From: Ditylenchus dipsaci | Lineage: Eukaryota > Nematoda > Chromadorea > Rhabditida > Anguinidae | NCBI GenBank assembly: GCA_004194705.1 | Contig: SADC01001287.1 | Location: 434,001 to 498,000 of the forward strand | DNA length: 64,000 nucleotides | Reading direction: 5' to 3' | Part shown: piece by piece, positions 11,999 through 23,813 of the stretch | Layout: every line of letters starts with the position of its first letter | Position numbering within the stretch: the stretch's first letter is position 1 | Notes under the pieces: generated by a model | Database searches by the model: none | What the model was told of the DNA's origin: nothing | The model's input: only the letters and a program-made list of their open reading frames with translations | Translations under genes and position numbers: made by a program

Positions 11999-12380
11999 TT
12001 TAACACAGGAACGGTTGGTTGTGATTTCTGTCGATTCTGACTCAGAATTTCACGCTGAACACGATGGTGCAATTTGTTTTCGCACTTCTAATTGAAATTT
12101 TTGAGATCCGAGCAATTTGAAATTGTCGAAAATGTGACCTTCCAGATTATTGAATTTTCAGCTTCTTTCAGGTGCTTCTCTCCTATATTCCTATTCCAAC
12201 AAAGCGAATAACATCTTAAAATGGTGAGCCAGATCAGAGCTATCTTTTGCGCCCAAACTTGCCACAGAGTGATTATAAATTCACGGAGAATTTTTCATTT
12301 TCCCTCAAATATACATTTTCTGGATATTTTTGTTTTTGACAATAAAATGGGCATAACTCTGCATACAAATCACTTCTAGC
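11999..12380 (+). repeat. Single arm of the TTAA foldback family
   Basis: Starts TTAACACAGGAACGGTTGG and contains AATTTCACGCTGAACACGAT, matching the outer arm of the foldback at 31001-32313 (TTAACACTGGAACGGCGG, same internal block). The opposite arm is absent. Confidence 0.6.
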
Positions 12381-13590
12381 TAAATCCTATATACTAAAAG
12401 AGAGTTTGTGTCCGTCCGATTTTGTCTCAAAAATGTCTCAAAATTGTCGTTTGAAAGTTGGTCTCAAGAGGAAACAGAAAAATATTTTTGACGACTCAGT
12501 CTTTGAGAGTCTCATCATTATTTTTAGTCAGTGGTTAATTCTCTCATTCTTTTATTTGTTGATTATCATTTTTTAGTCTCTATCCTCTTCTTAGTGGTCT
12601 ATTGATTATTTGTAGTGGTTCGTGCTCGCATCAAGTATCAGGTTCCATATGATTCTCACTGACTATTTTCTATCTCCGCCCAACGCTGCAATTTGGACCC
12701 GACAAAGTCCTATGTTTAGCACCTACCAGTACATGGGGGGGGGTGTGACAGGACTGATCAAAACATCAACAACTACCGTGTTGCCATAGGATCTAAAAGT
12801 GGTGGTGGTCATGCTTTGTTTTGGGGTAGACACTGCTGTCCATAACGCGTGGCAATTGTGACGAAAACAACATCCAAACAGTCCTTAATTTGACTTTCGA
12901 CGCTATGTTGCCACATCCTACTTGCGCATCTTTGCGTAGTTTGCAAAGGCCGAACTAATAAGAAATGCGAAAAATGTGATGTTGGTTTGCATCCCGAGTT
13001 AGGCAAAGACATAAGAGTTTCATGTAAAACAATAAATTTGAGCTCTACTTTACGTAATTCAAAAAATAAAAAATGTCGAAATCTCATGTTTTCACTGATC
13101 GAACACTGTTTTTGACAACATTGTTATAATAAAACTGATAATTTTACTTCTATATATGATCTTTTCACACCACAAAATTAAAGTCGAAATTTCATGTACT
13201 TTTTGATACACGTAGGCAGAAACGGATTAATCAGAAACCTGATTTTTTAGAAATTTGAGGTAGGCCAAGACATAATATAGCAGGCTCAAGCGTATTTTTT
13301 AAATTATTTGATCAAAAACAAGAAACAACTGAATAAATTTATATAATTAATTGATTTGGAAAGTTTGTCGTATTCCGAACCCTCGCAAAATGCCTCAAAA
13401 TGATGTTTTGTCAGTGTTTAGCTGCTCTCACGCACGTAAAACATGTTTTTATGCGGGGAAGTCACTTTTGACAAAAATAAATTCGACCAAAATTTGACTT
13501 TTTGCCTTGGGGACCGAGCTAAACAAACTTGAAGAGGTATCCAGCTACCTAAAAAGATAGGAATACCATTTATAAAGCTATTCTACACCG
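12381..13590. other. Intergenic, no feature recognised
   Basis: A phrase ATATACTAAAAGAGAGTTTG near 12390 resembles repeat ends in other genomes, but no partner end was found. ORFs here have no recognisable domain. Confidence 0.35.
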
Positions 13591-13593
13591 TTT

Positions 13594-13915
13594 TTGTCAC
13601 TGGCGCTGAGCAATATGAACTTCTTTATGCATTTTTTATCATGAGTCTTACTCGGAATCATGTCTAAGGCAAGTGAGTGCGTGCATCTCTAACTCTCAAG
13701 TCTCATTTGGGTGAATGAAATTTTTGAAAAGCGCCACCTTTTTGAGTTTTTCAATGAAAAAATGAACCCAATGAAAAATGAACCCCAAATGAAATTTGGG
13801 TGAATGAAATTTTTGAAAAGTGCCACCTTTTTGAGTTTTAGTCAGTTTTGGTTGAATTTGGTCTAGTCAGTTTTGGTCAGTTGGTCTAGTCAGTTTTAGT
13901 CAGTTTTGGCCGGCT
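13594..13915 (+). repeat. Family B core piece followed by tandem repeats
   Basis: 13594-13705 matches the left half of the family B core (TCGGAATCATGTCTAAGG, GCATCTCTAACTCTCAAG). An 87-bp direct duplication follows (GAAATTTTTGAAAAG.GCCACC at about 13719 and 13806). Then comes an array of GTCAGTTTTGGTC units to about 13910. Confidence 0.65.
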
Positions 13916-14634
13916 AATTTAGCAAGCATTTTAGCAAGAAAACGTGAAGACGGATATCGGAATTCCATCCCACCCTGGACAGACCGAGGAAATACGCTTA
14001 TGATAGAGAAATTCAATTTGAGCCGAAAAATTTGCTTTGTTTTCCTTGCAAGACAACACGCTTTATTTTCGCTTTGACTACTGCAAACTACTGCAAGGTT
14101 GGCCCAACAAGGTGTTTCATGGGTAAACTACCACCTCCACCATTGCGATTTGCGTCAATAAAAAATTTTACTTTTCCTATTTCTCAGATAATTTTTTTGT
14201 AGTAAAGTGGTGATAGAAGCGAGACCAAGAATTTGCCTTTTTGTTTGTGTCGCAGGTAATATGCTCCAGCAGCCCAATTAATTGACTTTGGGCAGGTTGC
14301 AGTCAAGCGTTCGTTCGCTGGCCACACTTCTCACCAAAAGAACAGTTTCTCCCGTGCTTATTGTTTCCCCGCTCCTGCTGCAATTACAACCGGTTCCAAG
14401 TGGCTCTACGCCTCCTCTCTTTGCACAGATAGGAATCTTTTTTCTTGGAGAACCAGCCCAAATGTGTCTCTTCCCAAGCAATTTAGCTGCTTTGTTCCCT
14501 TATAAAAGGGTCGGCCCTGTAATTTGTAGTATTTGTGAACGGACTGCCCTTTTTGTTACAACGCCTGGTTGTTGCTTTGGCGGTGGGGACCATTTTTGTT
14601 GTTGTGGGTTGGGTATTTGGGGTGCTTGAGGTGG

Positions 14635-14642
14635 TATATAAG
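14635..14642 (+). promoter_or_regulatory. TATA box of the collagen gene
   Basis: TATATAAG lies 55 bp before the ATG, with an initiator-like TTCAGTCT about 27 bp downstream (14663-14670). This predicts a 5' UTR of about 25 nt. A second TATAAAAG at 14501 could be an alternative. Confidence 0.55.
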
Positions 14643-14689
14643 CTGAGTAAAGTTTTGTATTCTTCAGTCTTCTTATGTCCTACGATAGA

Positions 14690-15982
14690 ATGGGTGAGCC
14701 TGACTGCAAATCTAGAAGAGGCGAGGCCGACAGCCTCCGCACCGTTGCTTTCTTCGGTGTGGCTCTGTCCACCATCGCCACCCTGGTGTGTGTGATCAGT
14801 GTGCCATGACCTACAACTACTTGCAGCATGTTCAGGTAATTTGGCTTACATATTAGCAAAGCCTAGTGCATAGCCTAGTGATTATCTGTTTACTGATCGA
14901 CTTGTGAAAAAAAATTATCGGTTTGAATCCCACTGCTAACATGTCGCATTTTTGACTTTTCGTCTTATTTTGCTCAATAATCTGAAAAACTTGATATTTT
15001 TCATGATTTTTCAAAATTTGTTGTATTGACAGAAAATACGTTATTTCAAAATCATTCAAAAAATTTGCGAAATCTTTATCGCTTTATAGCTGACTTCTGA
15101 CCCAAATTATATTTCTAGGAATATTTTGCAAGATTTATTTATTGATATTTAGTCCGTCATGCAAAACGAGGTTGACTTCTGCAAGAGCCGATCCGGAAAC
15201 ATCTGGCGAGAGGTGACCCGCACTCAAGTGCTCTCCAAGGTGACTGGTGTGCGTACCCCACGTCAAGCTGGCTATGGCTCATCTGCCGGAGTGGAGAGTG
15301 CTCCAAGCCACGGAGGTGGTGGCGGCGGTGGCGGTGGATGCTGTGGATGTGGAGTCAGTCCAGCTGGACCCCCCGGACCTCCAGGACCTCCCGGAGGTGA
15401 TGGACAGGACGGAGGACCCGGACAGCCTGGAAACGCCGGCCCAGACGCTCCTCCAGCCCCACCAGCCCAACAAGCAGCTCCTTGCTTCGACTGCGCCCAG
15501 GCCGAGGCTGGACCCCAGGACCTCCCGGACCACCAGGACCAAGTGGCCAGCCAGGAGGCCCCGGACAAGATGCCGACGGCGGCGGCCGTGGACCACCCGG
15601 ACCCCCAGGACCACCCGGACCAGCTGGAGGCCCAGGAAACGATGGACAACCAGGAGGCCCGGACAGCCAGGACAGCTTACCGAAGCCCCAGGACAGCCAG
15701 GCCCACCAGGACCCCCAGGAGCCCCAGGAAGCGATGGACAGCCAGGAGGTCCAGGACAACCCGGAGGCGACGGTCAGCCAGGCCCACCCGGACCCCCGGA
15801 GACAATGGAGCTCCAGGAGGCCCCGGAAACCCAGGAGGAGATGGTCAACCAGGAGCTGCTGGAGAGCAAGGAGGCAAAGGAGCTTGCGTAAGTATTTGGA
15901 TTAGACCCTTTTTCAAAATTGAAACATTTTTTTCGATTTTCAGGACCACTGCCCACCCCCACGTACTGCCCCAGGTTACTAA
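14690..15982 (+). CDS. Nematode cuticle collagen (frames interrupted by four 1-base deletions)
   Basis: Structural collagen secreted by the hypodermis and crosslinked into the cuticle. Exons 14690-14835, 15153-15887 and 15944-15982, GT-AG introns (317 and 56 nt), phase 0 joins. Exon 1 gives a cytosolic head, SLRTVAFFGVALSTIATL and a membrane/signal segment. Exon 2 opens VMQNEVDFCKSRSGNIWREV, the conserved cuticle-collagen N-terminal domain. An RTPR processing site, a Gly-rich CCGCG cysteine cluster, a short Gly-X-Y block, PCFDC, and a longer Gly-X-Y domain follow. Exon 3 ends DHCPPPRTAPGY with TAA. The reading frame shifts by one missing base at about 14805 (CCATG for CCAATG) and in C-runs at 15513-15516, 15658-15660 and 15793-15797. 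Across each shift the Gly-X-Y phase resumes perfectly. The promoter, splice sites, poly(A) signal and otherwise intact protein favour a functional gene with assembly errors over a pseudogene. Confidence 0.93.
14865..14945 (+). repeat. tRNA-like SINE fragment inside collagen intron 1
   Basis: TAGCCTAGTGATTATC resembles a polymerase III A box, and GGTTTGAATCCCACTGC about 55 nt later resembles a B box plus the T-arm 3' side. The spacing fits a tRNA-derived head. There is no cloverleaf acceptor pairing. Confidence 0.5.
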
Positions 15983-16028
15983 TCTGGTTGCTGATGCACT
16001 TGTCAGCTGCAATGACAAGCCCTTTCTC

Positions 16029-16034
16029 AATAAA
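16029..16034 (+). terminator. Collagen poly(A) signal
   Basis: AATAAA 47 nt after the TAA stop, followed by a GT/T-rich stretch. Confidence 0.7.
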
Positions 16035-16965
16035 AATGATCACACACATGTCTGGCTCTACCCTTTTCTAGCATTTATAGTAGTGTATTTGAGCAAATCA
16101 AGCACCCAGAATTCCTGCCAAAATTAATAATGTTGTATTTTCCTGTGCCATGTTTTCATTTTCCGTCGTCAACTGCCACAACCATTTTTGATTTGGGTGG
16201 AAAAGTTTGAAGATTTAAAACAGTAATAAATCATTTGCATACAGATTATGTGTGAGACTAGCGAAAATATACAGAAAAAAAACTTTTTCAAAGAGTAGCT
16301 AAAACAATGCACAGCCGACATAAAAAATTAAAAGAGAAGTTCTGTAATTTTGTAGTTTCATTAAGGCCACCTCGAGCCCTCAGAAAATTGGAAATTGAGT
16401 GTTCGGGCTTAAATAAAAACCTACGATGTGCTGAGTACGATGACACTAAATTCGGCTACCTTTTGTTGGTAATTCGCGCTGTAGCCTCCCGAAGTTCGGT
16501 ACTCAGAAAAACGAGTACATTCTTTTAAACAGTTTATACTCAATGAAAATTGAATGACTTATAGTGATTCGAATGCCCATTCGACGCGAAATGAGTTGCT
16601 CTTTCTAACGAGCACAAGAACACTACAATCTGTAGTAAATTTATTGTAAAAATATGTTTCTTCAAAAAATCAGCATTTTTCAAACTCCAAATTTTAGCCA
16701 AAAAACCGCCATAAAAATCGGAAATAGGTCTGCACCCTCCTGAGTTTCAGCGCACCAGAAAGAAAATTTTATTTTGCATCTTACTGACAAAAATTTCCGG
16801 AAAAAATTGGAGGAGGCAAGACGAGAAAGGCATTTCAAGTTTGCTAGTCGTCCTAACTCTTTTGAGTTTTTGACGTGAAATTTTTTTTTACTGGGCAAAC
16901 ATGAAATTCTGAAACCGGATTCATGATCAGCGTATCTGATGTGCTTCTAAAACTACTCTTAGAGA

Positions 16966-18327
16966 CGGTCCGTGACGATTCGTCACCTCGGCCGATTCGT
17001 CACTCGGGACGATTCGTCACCTCCTACTAAAATGGGATGATTCGTCACCTACCAATAAAACCGGACAATTCGTCACCTATTACTATACCGGACGATTCGT
17101 CACCTATTTCTAATTAGCATAATACAACAACAATTACACATTAATGATGGTCTAATATATGTTTCATCGTTAAAAATTGCCACCTCGGGCATTTATTTGG
17201 CAAGAATATAACAACAAAAACTAAACATCAAACAAATAACAACTCAATCATTGATCCGTAATAAAGTTATAGGCCAGTCGTCGAAGATATTGCAGGAGGT
17301 CTAGGTCTTCTGGATCAGTTCTTGCATATTGCTGCACCTTCTTCAGAATCCTGTCATCGGCGCTATATTAATTTTTTCGTTTCTTTTCAGGCTGAAGTCC
17401 TGTCAAGTAATTTTAGTAGTGCATGTCGGGAGCTGGATAATTTGCCCCATACCTAATTAATAGCCTGGGCACTTGGCTACCTCATTTTCACCTTAATCAC
17501 CACCGAAATGCTAGATAACTAATTCGATTATTTGCCACTGAATCTATATGACTGGTCGATATTCTATATGACTGGTCTACCAGTCTTTCGCCCTTATACC
17601 TAATTAAGACCCTTGGTATTTGACTACCTTACATTTTACCTTATTCACCACTTACATAATACAAGGTTCTTCAGTCTTCCATCCCTGAACCTATACGACT
17701 GATTGATACTAGATGATATAAAACAGTCCGTGACAATATTTCATGTATCCATTGAAAACGATAAGGAAAGAAATTAATAGAGAGGAAAATTTAAGACCAA
17801 GAATGGCAAAGAAAACTGAGATGATGAATGAAAAACTTTTGATTAAGGGCATACCATCGCGTTACACCGCAAATTAAGGCGGGGACCAGCAAGTTTTCAA
17901 AATCGTCCTTGTTTTCACTTGTTCGAACTCAAATCTGATATTTATGACCTTATCCTACTTTTTAAAAGTAGGCAGAAAACTTTAGTCGGATCAGGTAGAA
18001 CGCTTATAGAAAACGGTCATGAGAGAAAAAGTCGATGGTACCCGCCTTAATTGCAGTGAAAGACGCTGGCATGCCTCTTTAAATTAGGAAAACGATGAAC
18101 GACGAGCATTTTAAAATGAATTTTGAAAATAGGTGACACATCGTCCAGTTTTATTGATAGGTAACGAATTGTCCCGTTTTGTTGGGAGGTGACGAATTGT
18201 TTGGTTTTATTGGTAGGTGACTAATCGTCCCATTTTAGTAGGATGTAACGAATCATCCCATTTTAGTAGGAGGTGACGAATCGTCCCGAGTGACGAATCG
18301 GCCGAGGTGACGAATCGTCCGTGTCCG
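16966..18327. mobile_element. Non-autonomous MULE (MULE-2), 1362 bp, 9-bp TSD
   Basis: Flanked by exact TCTTAGAGA at 16957-16965 and 18328-18336. Long TIRs are built from repeats of CGATTCGTCACC (about six left, eight right). On the minus strand about 17260-17400 codes a degenerate tail (LKKVQQYARTDPEDLDLLQY, then LRRLAYNF) resembling the C-terminus of FLYWCH-type MULE transposases. It is therefore an internally deleted derivative. A MITE-like unit at 17850-18085 is shared with 25487-25720. Confidence 0.88.
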
Positions 18328-18475
18328 TCTTAGAGAAGCAATTTGAATGTCATATTTCAATTCCTCTAAGGACAATAAATATTTGAATCCCCAATTATTG
18401 ACTTGTTTGAAAGTTTATTGTGCTGAGAGGAATTTGAAATATGACATTCAAATTAGAAGCAAATCAGATACGCTG

Positions 18476-20283
18476 ATGGTTGCAGTTTCGAATCCCCCTC
18501 CCCCCCCCCACACGGGAGTGATCGGATGGAAGAGATAACATCATATTCGTGTTTCTCGACCCGATTTCATGAGAAAGCCGGCTGTTTTTTTGATCCTAAG
18601 AAAAAAAAATTTTTCGAACCACAGGGGGTATCATGGTTTTTTAGTCAAAATTTCGAAAATTTGAATTGGCGCCTTTTGAATTTTAAAGGGATTAAGGGCT
18701 GTATTGGGAGGGAAGGGAATAAAAGGGGGCCACTTTTATGCGAAAATCAAAATAAAATTAAAGAATTGTGTTTTTGGCTGCTTTACCATGTTTTTCAACT
18801 TGGGCCGTGGCAAAAATAGACTCTATATGCATTTTATGGTCAAGAGTACTTCTCGGAATCATGTCTAAGGTAAGTGAGTGCGCGCATCTCTAACTCTCAA
18901 GCCTCCTGCGCCCCCTTCGGGGCCTTGGAGTTGAGATGCGCACACCCACATACCTTAGACACAAATCACTCGAAAGTGACTCTGGATGCATGAAAAAGCA
19001 TGCATACCAGAATTTATTTATGCGGTAGGCCCAGTATTCAAAACTATGTTCAACATCTTCTTGTTAGTGGGCCCTTTATGACTAGTGGCCCTCTTTTATT
19101 CCCTTCCCCTCCCTATACGATGCCATGGCATTTCGTTTAAAATTCAGTTCGTCCAAAGTCAATTCGTCCAAAGACAATTCGTCCAAAATTCAATTCGTCC
19201 AAAATGCAATTCGTCCAAATTTGAATTCCAAGTCGAAATTTTCTGGGAAAACGATTTTTACGATTACAGAATAACTTCAACCGCTCAGATACCCGTGCCA
19301 GAGTGACCGAAATCTGATAAAATCTGGTTTTTAGAGGTTTACTGAAGGGGGACAAACTTTTTGCGAAAAACTGATAGAGCGAATCAGAATCGCAATGCGA
19401 TCGGGTGAATCACTCAGAATTACACCACGAATATCTAAAACTATCCCAAACCACTCCAGCGACTCGAAAACACTGTTTAAGGTGGTTTGTAGTGGTTCGC
19501 GTCGTGGCCAAATATTTTTTCCTGGCTTAAATAGCTTTGAACGGACCCGTAAGCTTCATGGTGGATAGTGAAACCATCTGAAACCTGCTCAAACGGGTAT
19601 CCATCTCCATAATACTAAATGTTGGATTTAGCCTAAATTAAATAAAAAAACATTGTATCCTACCCATAATCCTGTCCTGATTATGGTTTTTTCATACCAA
19701 AACAGCTATTTGGACTGCAGAAACCCAGTTCTCGAGTAGTTTCAGACCGCGCAGTATTTAGGTGGCAGTCGAAAGGACGTGGTGCTTGGGTGACTCTACT
19801 TAGGAAAAAAATCAGAAACAGTCAGGGGATTGTATTTGGCAGTGCCTAGATATCGGCACTCAGATGGAAATAAATTAATAAGAACCTTGACAGACTTCAC
19901 CTTGCTTAAATTTGGACGAATTGCACTTTGGACGAACTGACTTTTGGACGAATTGACATTCGGACGAACTGAATTTTGGACGAATTGAATTTCGGACGAA
20001 TTGTCTTTAGACGAATTGAATTTTGGACGAACTGCATTTTGGACGAAATGCACCATGGCACCCCCTATACAGCCCTCATTCCCTTTAAACTTCAAAAGGC
20101 GCTAATTTAAATTTTTCAAATTCCGACTAAAAAGCCATGATGCCCCCTGTGGTTCGAAAATTTTTTTTTCTCAGAACCAAAAAACAGCCGGCTTTCTCAT
20201 GAAATCCGGGTCGAGAAACACGAATATGAAATTATCTCCTCCATCCGATCACTCCCCGTGGGGGGATTGTAAACTCAAGCCCA
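18476..20283. mobile_element. Family B hairpin element, near full length, interrupted
   Basis: The outer arms (18476-18740 and, inverted, about 20063-20283) share CACGGGAGTGATCGGATGG, AAAGCCGGCTG, GGGATTAAGGGCTGTATTGG and poly-C ends. The core (18820-19070) contains GTCTAAGGTAAGTGAG, a C-rich/G-rich hairpin apex, and GACTCTGGATGCATG. The right arm is split at CCCTATAC by the element at 19119-20062. There are no TIR/TSD features that assign a superfamily, and no ORF. Confidence 0.75.
19119..20062. mobile_element. MULE-like non-autonomous element, 944 bp, 8-bp TSD
   Basis: Flanked by CCCTATAC at 19111-19118 and 20063-20070. Removing it restores the family B arm. Termini GATGCCATGG..GCATTTCG / CGAAATGCACCATGGCACC. 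Subterminal arrays of CAATTCGTCCAAA (five left, eight right, inverted). No ORF recognised. The repetitive TIR plus 8-bp TSD suggests Mutator-like, by analogy with MULE-2. Confidence 0.8.
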
Positions 20284-20429
20284 AGGATGGACGGTTGCAG
20301 TCTTAGGTGATAAGGTCAGCTTCGAGGCAAGAAACATATGGGAAGCAACCACTTAGTGAGTTAGCCCTGTGCAGCAAGCCGCGTTAATCTCATGCTACGA
20401 GAACTAGACCTAAGACTACGGCAGAATGA

Positions 20430-20965
20430 GAGAAGAGTCGCTTAATGCATTTTTGATCAAGAGTCTTGCTCGGAATTATGTCTAAGGTGAGTGCGCGCGC
20501 ATCTCTAACCAACCAAGCCCCCTGCGCCCCCTTCGGGGGCGCAGGGGGCTTGGGGGCTTGGAGTTGAGATGCGCACACCCACATACCTTAGACACAAATC
20601 ACTCGAAAGTGACTCTGGATGCATGAAAAAGCATGCATACCAGAGTTTATTTATGCGGTAGCCCCAGTATTCAAAATATGTTCAACATATTCTTGTTAGT
20701 GGCCCTTGTGTGATTAGTGGCCCCTTTTATTCCCTTCCCCTCCCTATACAGCCCTTAATCCCTTTAAAATTCAAAAGGCGCCAATTCAAATTTTCGAAAT
20801 TTTGACTAAAAAACCATGATACCCCCCTGTGGATCGAAAAATTTTTTTTTCTTCAGAAATAAAAAAACAGCCGGCTTTCTCAGGAAATCGGGTCGAAAAA
20901 CACGAATATGATGTTATCTCCTCCGTCTGATCACTCCCCGTGGGGGGATTCTGAACTCAAGCCAT
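20430..20965. repeat. Family B copy (core plus right arm)
   Basis: Core with the apex CCCCCTTCGGGGG at 20527-20539, then GACTCTGGATGCATG, TATTCAAAATATGTTCAACA, CCCTTAATCCCTTTAAAATT and the outer arm ending GGGGGGATTCTGAAC. The left outer arm is missing. Confidence 0.75.
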
Positions 20966-21353
20966 GCTGATCACGAATCCGGTGTCAGAATTACAGGTTT
21001 GCCTTGTAAAAAAAATATTTTCATGTCAAAAAATCAAAAGAGTTAGGACGACTAGCAAACTTCAAATGCCTTTTTCGTCTTGCCTCCCCCATTTTTTGGG
21101 GTTTTTCTCGCCAGAAAGGTGCCTTATGAAATTTTTTTCTGATGCACTTAAACTTAGGAGGGTGCACGTTGATTTCCAATTTTTATAGCGGTTTTTTCGC
21201 CGAAAATTGGTGTTCGAAAAGTACTGATTTAAAAAACACACTTTTTACGCCAAAATTTATTACAGACTATGGACTTTTTGTATTTGTTAGAAAGAGCAGC
21301 TCATTTTGCGTCGAATAAGTTTTAAACGAGTGTACGTCATCTTATTTTAACTA

Positions 21354-21617
21354 CCGTATTTCCTCTAATAGCTCCCCGGGGGAGTTATTTTTTGGACGCC
21401 CAAAAATCGGAAAAATTTGAGGTCGATCTCGAGATTTTTAGGTGAAAATTTAAAATCGAAAAAGCGGAATCAGTAGAAATCTCGGGAGTTAAGAAAACGC
21501 ACAAACAGCTTTGCAAAATTTTACTCTGGGCCGAGATATAGGTCCTCAAAGTTGAGGGGAGGGGGGGGGCGGGATGGAGAGTTATTAGAGCAGGGGGAGC
21601 TATTAGAGGTAATACGG
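21354..21617. mobile_element. CCGTATT element, copy C1
   Basis: TA-flanked (21352-21353, 21618-21619). Left end CCGTATTTCCTCTAATAGCT runs into the palindrome GCTCCCC/GGGGGAGT. Right end carries GAGTTATTAGAG then GGGGGAGCTATTAGAGG and AATACGG. The middle has the family block CCAAAAATCGGAAAA and CGGAATCAGTAGA. See copies C2-C7. Confidence 0.85.
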
Positions 21618-21959
21618 TAAGTATAAATCATTAAAAAAAATGTACTGGTTTTTCTGAGTAACAAACTTCGGGAGGCCACAGCTAGGCGAATTAGTGAGAA
21701 AAATTGGTCGAATTTGGTGTAACCGTACTCCGCACATCGTAGGCTTTCATTTGAGCCTAAATACTTAATTTCCAATTTTCTCAGGTGTCCGACCAAACTA
21801 CAAAATTAGAGAACTTCTCTTTTAATATCTTACAAAGTGACCCGAAAACCCCTGCAAAATATTGGTAGACTTTAGGCTTTAGAAAAGGTAAACTATCCTG
21901 GTAGAGTACCTGGATACCTTATTTTTAATTTACATTAGGGTATTATACTTCGTTTTGGT

Positions 21960-22345
21960 CACTGGAACTGAGCAAAAAGAGTCTCTATATGCATTTTGAT
22001 AGAGAGTCTTGCTCGGAATGATGTCTAAGGTGAGTGAGTGCGCGCAAATTCAAAAAGTGCTAAAAAGTGCCTTTTCAATAATTTTTTGTTGCTTTTCACG
22101 TTTAAAGTACCCAAGACCCCTGCGTCCTCTCCAGGGACGCAGTGGACTTAGAGTTGAGATGCGCAAACCCACATACCTTAGACACAAATCACTAGAAAGT
22201 GACTCTGGATGCATAAAAATGTATGCATACCAGAGTTTCATTATGCAATACGACCCAGTATCAAAAACTATGTTCATCATTCTCTTTTTTGCCTGAGGGT
22301 CTTCTAAAATAATTGGCCCATATTTTAATCCCCCCCCCAACACAA
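21960..22345. repeat. Family B core copy
   Basis: GATGTCTAAGGTGAGTGAG, CCCCTGCGTCC/GGGACGCAG stem, ACCTTAGACACAAATCACT, GACTCTGGATGCAT and TTATGCAATACG. The apex is diverged and lacks the TTCG loop. Confidence 0.7.
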
Positions 22346-22649
22346 CCTTTGTGCGTTATTAAATTATTTTTCTGGTCGTTTTATAGCGAAATTCAAAAGT
22401 TTTTACACACTCTGAACAACATGATTTTTAGATGCTTTAAGTCAGCAGTTTCTAGGATTGAAGGGTGGAGGGTATAAGTGAGTAGATGTAGATGGATGGG
22501 GAGAAGGGACTATTAGAGTACAAATAAGAAGTGCAAAAATTTATTTTATCCTCTATACATGATGTTATCAAAAAAAATTATGGATGCCGAATTTTATTAT
22601 GGATGCCTAAAGTATTCATTGGATGCCTAAACTTTTTATGGATGCCTAA

Positions 22650-23813
22650 AAGCCTGTTCACAATGGTGGCTACAGCTGCAGCGTGTGGCGATTGGGTGTT
22701 CACAATGCGTCGCCACACGCTGCAGCCACACGCCACACTCTGTTCACAATGATGGCCACACTCTGCAGCCACACGCTGCAGCCACACTCTGTTCACAATG
22801 GGAAAAAATTGTCGCTGCAGCCACACGCTGCAGCCACAGCCACACTTTCAAAAATATTTGAAAATAGTGTGGCGTTTTTTGAAAATTTTCACTTTGTGTT
22901 TATGTTTGTGATTTCATTTTATTTTTTATGGTTGCTTTCGAGTAGAAATGTTGTTGTTTTTGTTTCCTTGTTAAACATTGTTGCTTATATTTCCTTGCTT
23001 GAATTTCTTGTTTTTCAGATCAAAATGTCTACAAGTGATGATGAGCTCTTCGCTTCGCCGACAAAAACAAGTGTGGAGAAGCCGATCAAATCTCTCGAAG
23101 AGGACTCGAAAGCAGATCCAATTCTCGTCAAGTTGATTCAGGAAGTAAAAAAGGAGCGCTGCCTCTACGACAAGTCTCTCAAGGAGTACTTGAACAACAC
23201 GCACAAGGGTCCCATCTGGTCAAGAATCGCGAAGTCGGTTGGCATTGAGGGTTTGTTTTGCATTATTTATTTGCTTTTTTTTGACAAGATGCTTATTTCA
23301 TTTTATTAGATGGAAAGAAAGCGTCGAAAAAGTGGAAGAATCTGCGAGATGGCTATGCGAGGCAGACAAAGAAGAGGCGTCTCCCCAGCGGAAGCGGAGT
23401 TACCGAAGATACAGCGTTTGCATCGACCTGGCCTTATTTCGACTACATGACTTGGTTGGATGGAGAGAGCAAGGAGCGTGAAACGTAAGTGATTGTCGAC
23501 TTTTTAAACAATCTCTCGTCCGTTTTCAGTCACACTTCGACGTTAGATACTGGTCGAAAGCGAAAGATGATGTTTTGGATTAAGATAATGGGCACCTTCA
23601 ATTTTTCCCATTGTGAACAGAGTGTGGCTGCAGCGTGTGGCGTGTGGCTGCAGAGTGTGGCCATCATTGTGAACAGAGTGTGGCGTGTAGCTGCAGCGTG
23701 TGGCTGTGGCTGCAGAGTGTGGCGTGTGGCGACACATTGTGAACACCCATGCAGCTTCAGCGCCACGCCACACGCTGAAGCCACACGCTGCAGTCACCAT
23801 TGTGAACAGGCCT
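22650..23813. mobile_element. PIF/Harbinger-like element, 1164 bp, TAA TSD
   Basis: TAA at 22647-22649 and 23814-23816. The ends AAGCCTGTTCACAATGG and the inverse of AGGCCTGTTCACAATGG differ at one position near the tip. TIRs of about 150-200 bp are arrays of GTGTGGCTGCAGCG with interspersed TGTTCACAATG. Three-base TWA duplications and such tips are characteristic of Harbinger. It encodes only a MADF protein and no DDE nuclease, so it cannot move by itself. Confidence 0.85.

Larger units (their letters stand above)
16330..21830. repeat. Old foldback element (F1) split by nested insertions
   Basis: The segment 16330-16960 reappears inverted in 20950-21830. Shared blocks are TCAGAAAATTGGAAATT and ATGTGCTGAGTACGATG (left) versus CTTCGGGAGGCC, CGTACTCCGCACATCGTAGG and TTTCCAATTTTCTCAG (right). 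The hairpin apex (GATCAGCGTATCTGAT) lies at 16927-16960 and 18330-18480. Insertions inside it are MULE-2 (16966-18327), family B elements (18476-20965) and a CCGTATT element (21354-21617). The exact outer ends are uncertain. The family is also seen at 38385-40170. Confidence 0.7.

Noticed and set aside
12386..12420. Helitron 5' end
   Set aside because: ATATACTAAAAGAGAG resembles some repeat ends, but no CTRR/hairpin 3' terminus or helicase was found.
15272..15759. Three long minus-strand ORFs opposite the collagen
   Set aside because: They are antisense shadows of the GC-rich Gly-X-Y coding repeat; no independent motif.
16966..17110. CRISPR-like array of short repeats
   Set aside because: The repeats are within a MULE terminal repeat, mirrored at the other end and flanked by a TSD; spacers are not unique sequences of fixed length and the genome is eukaryotic.
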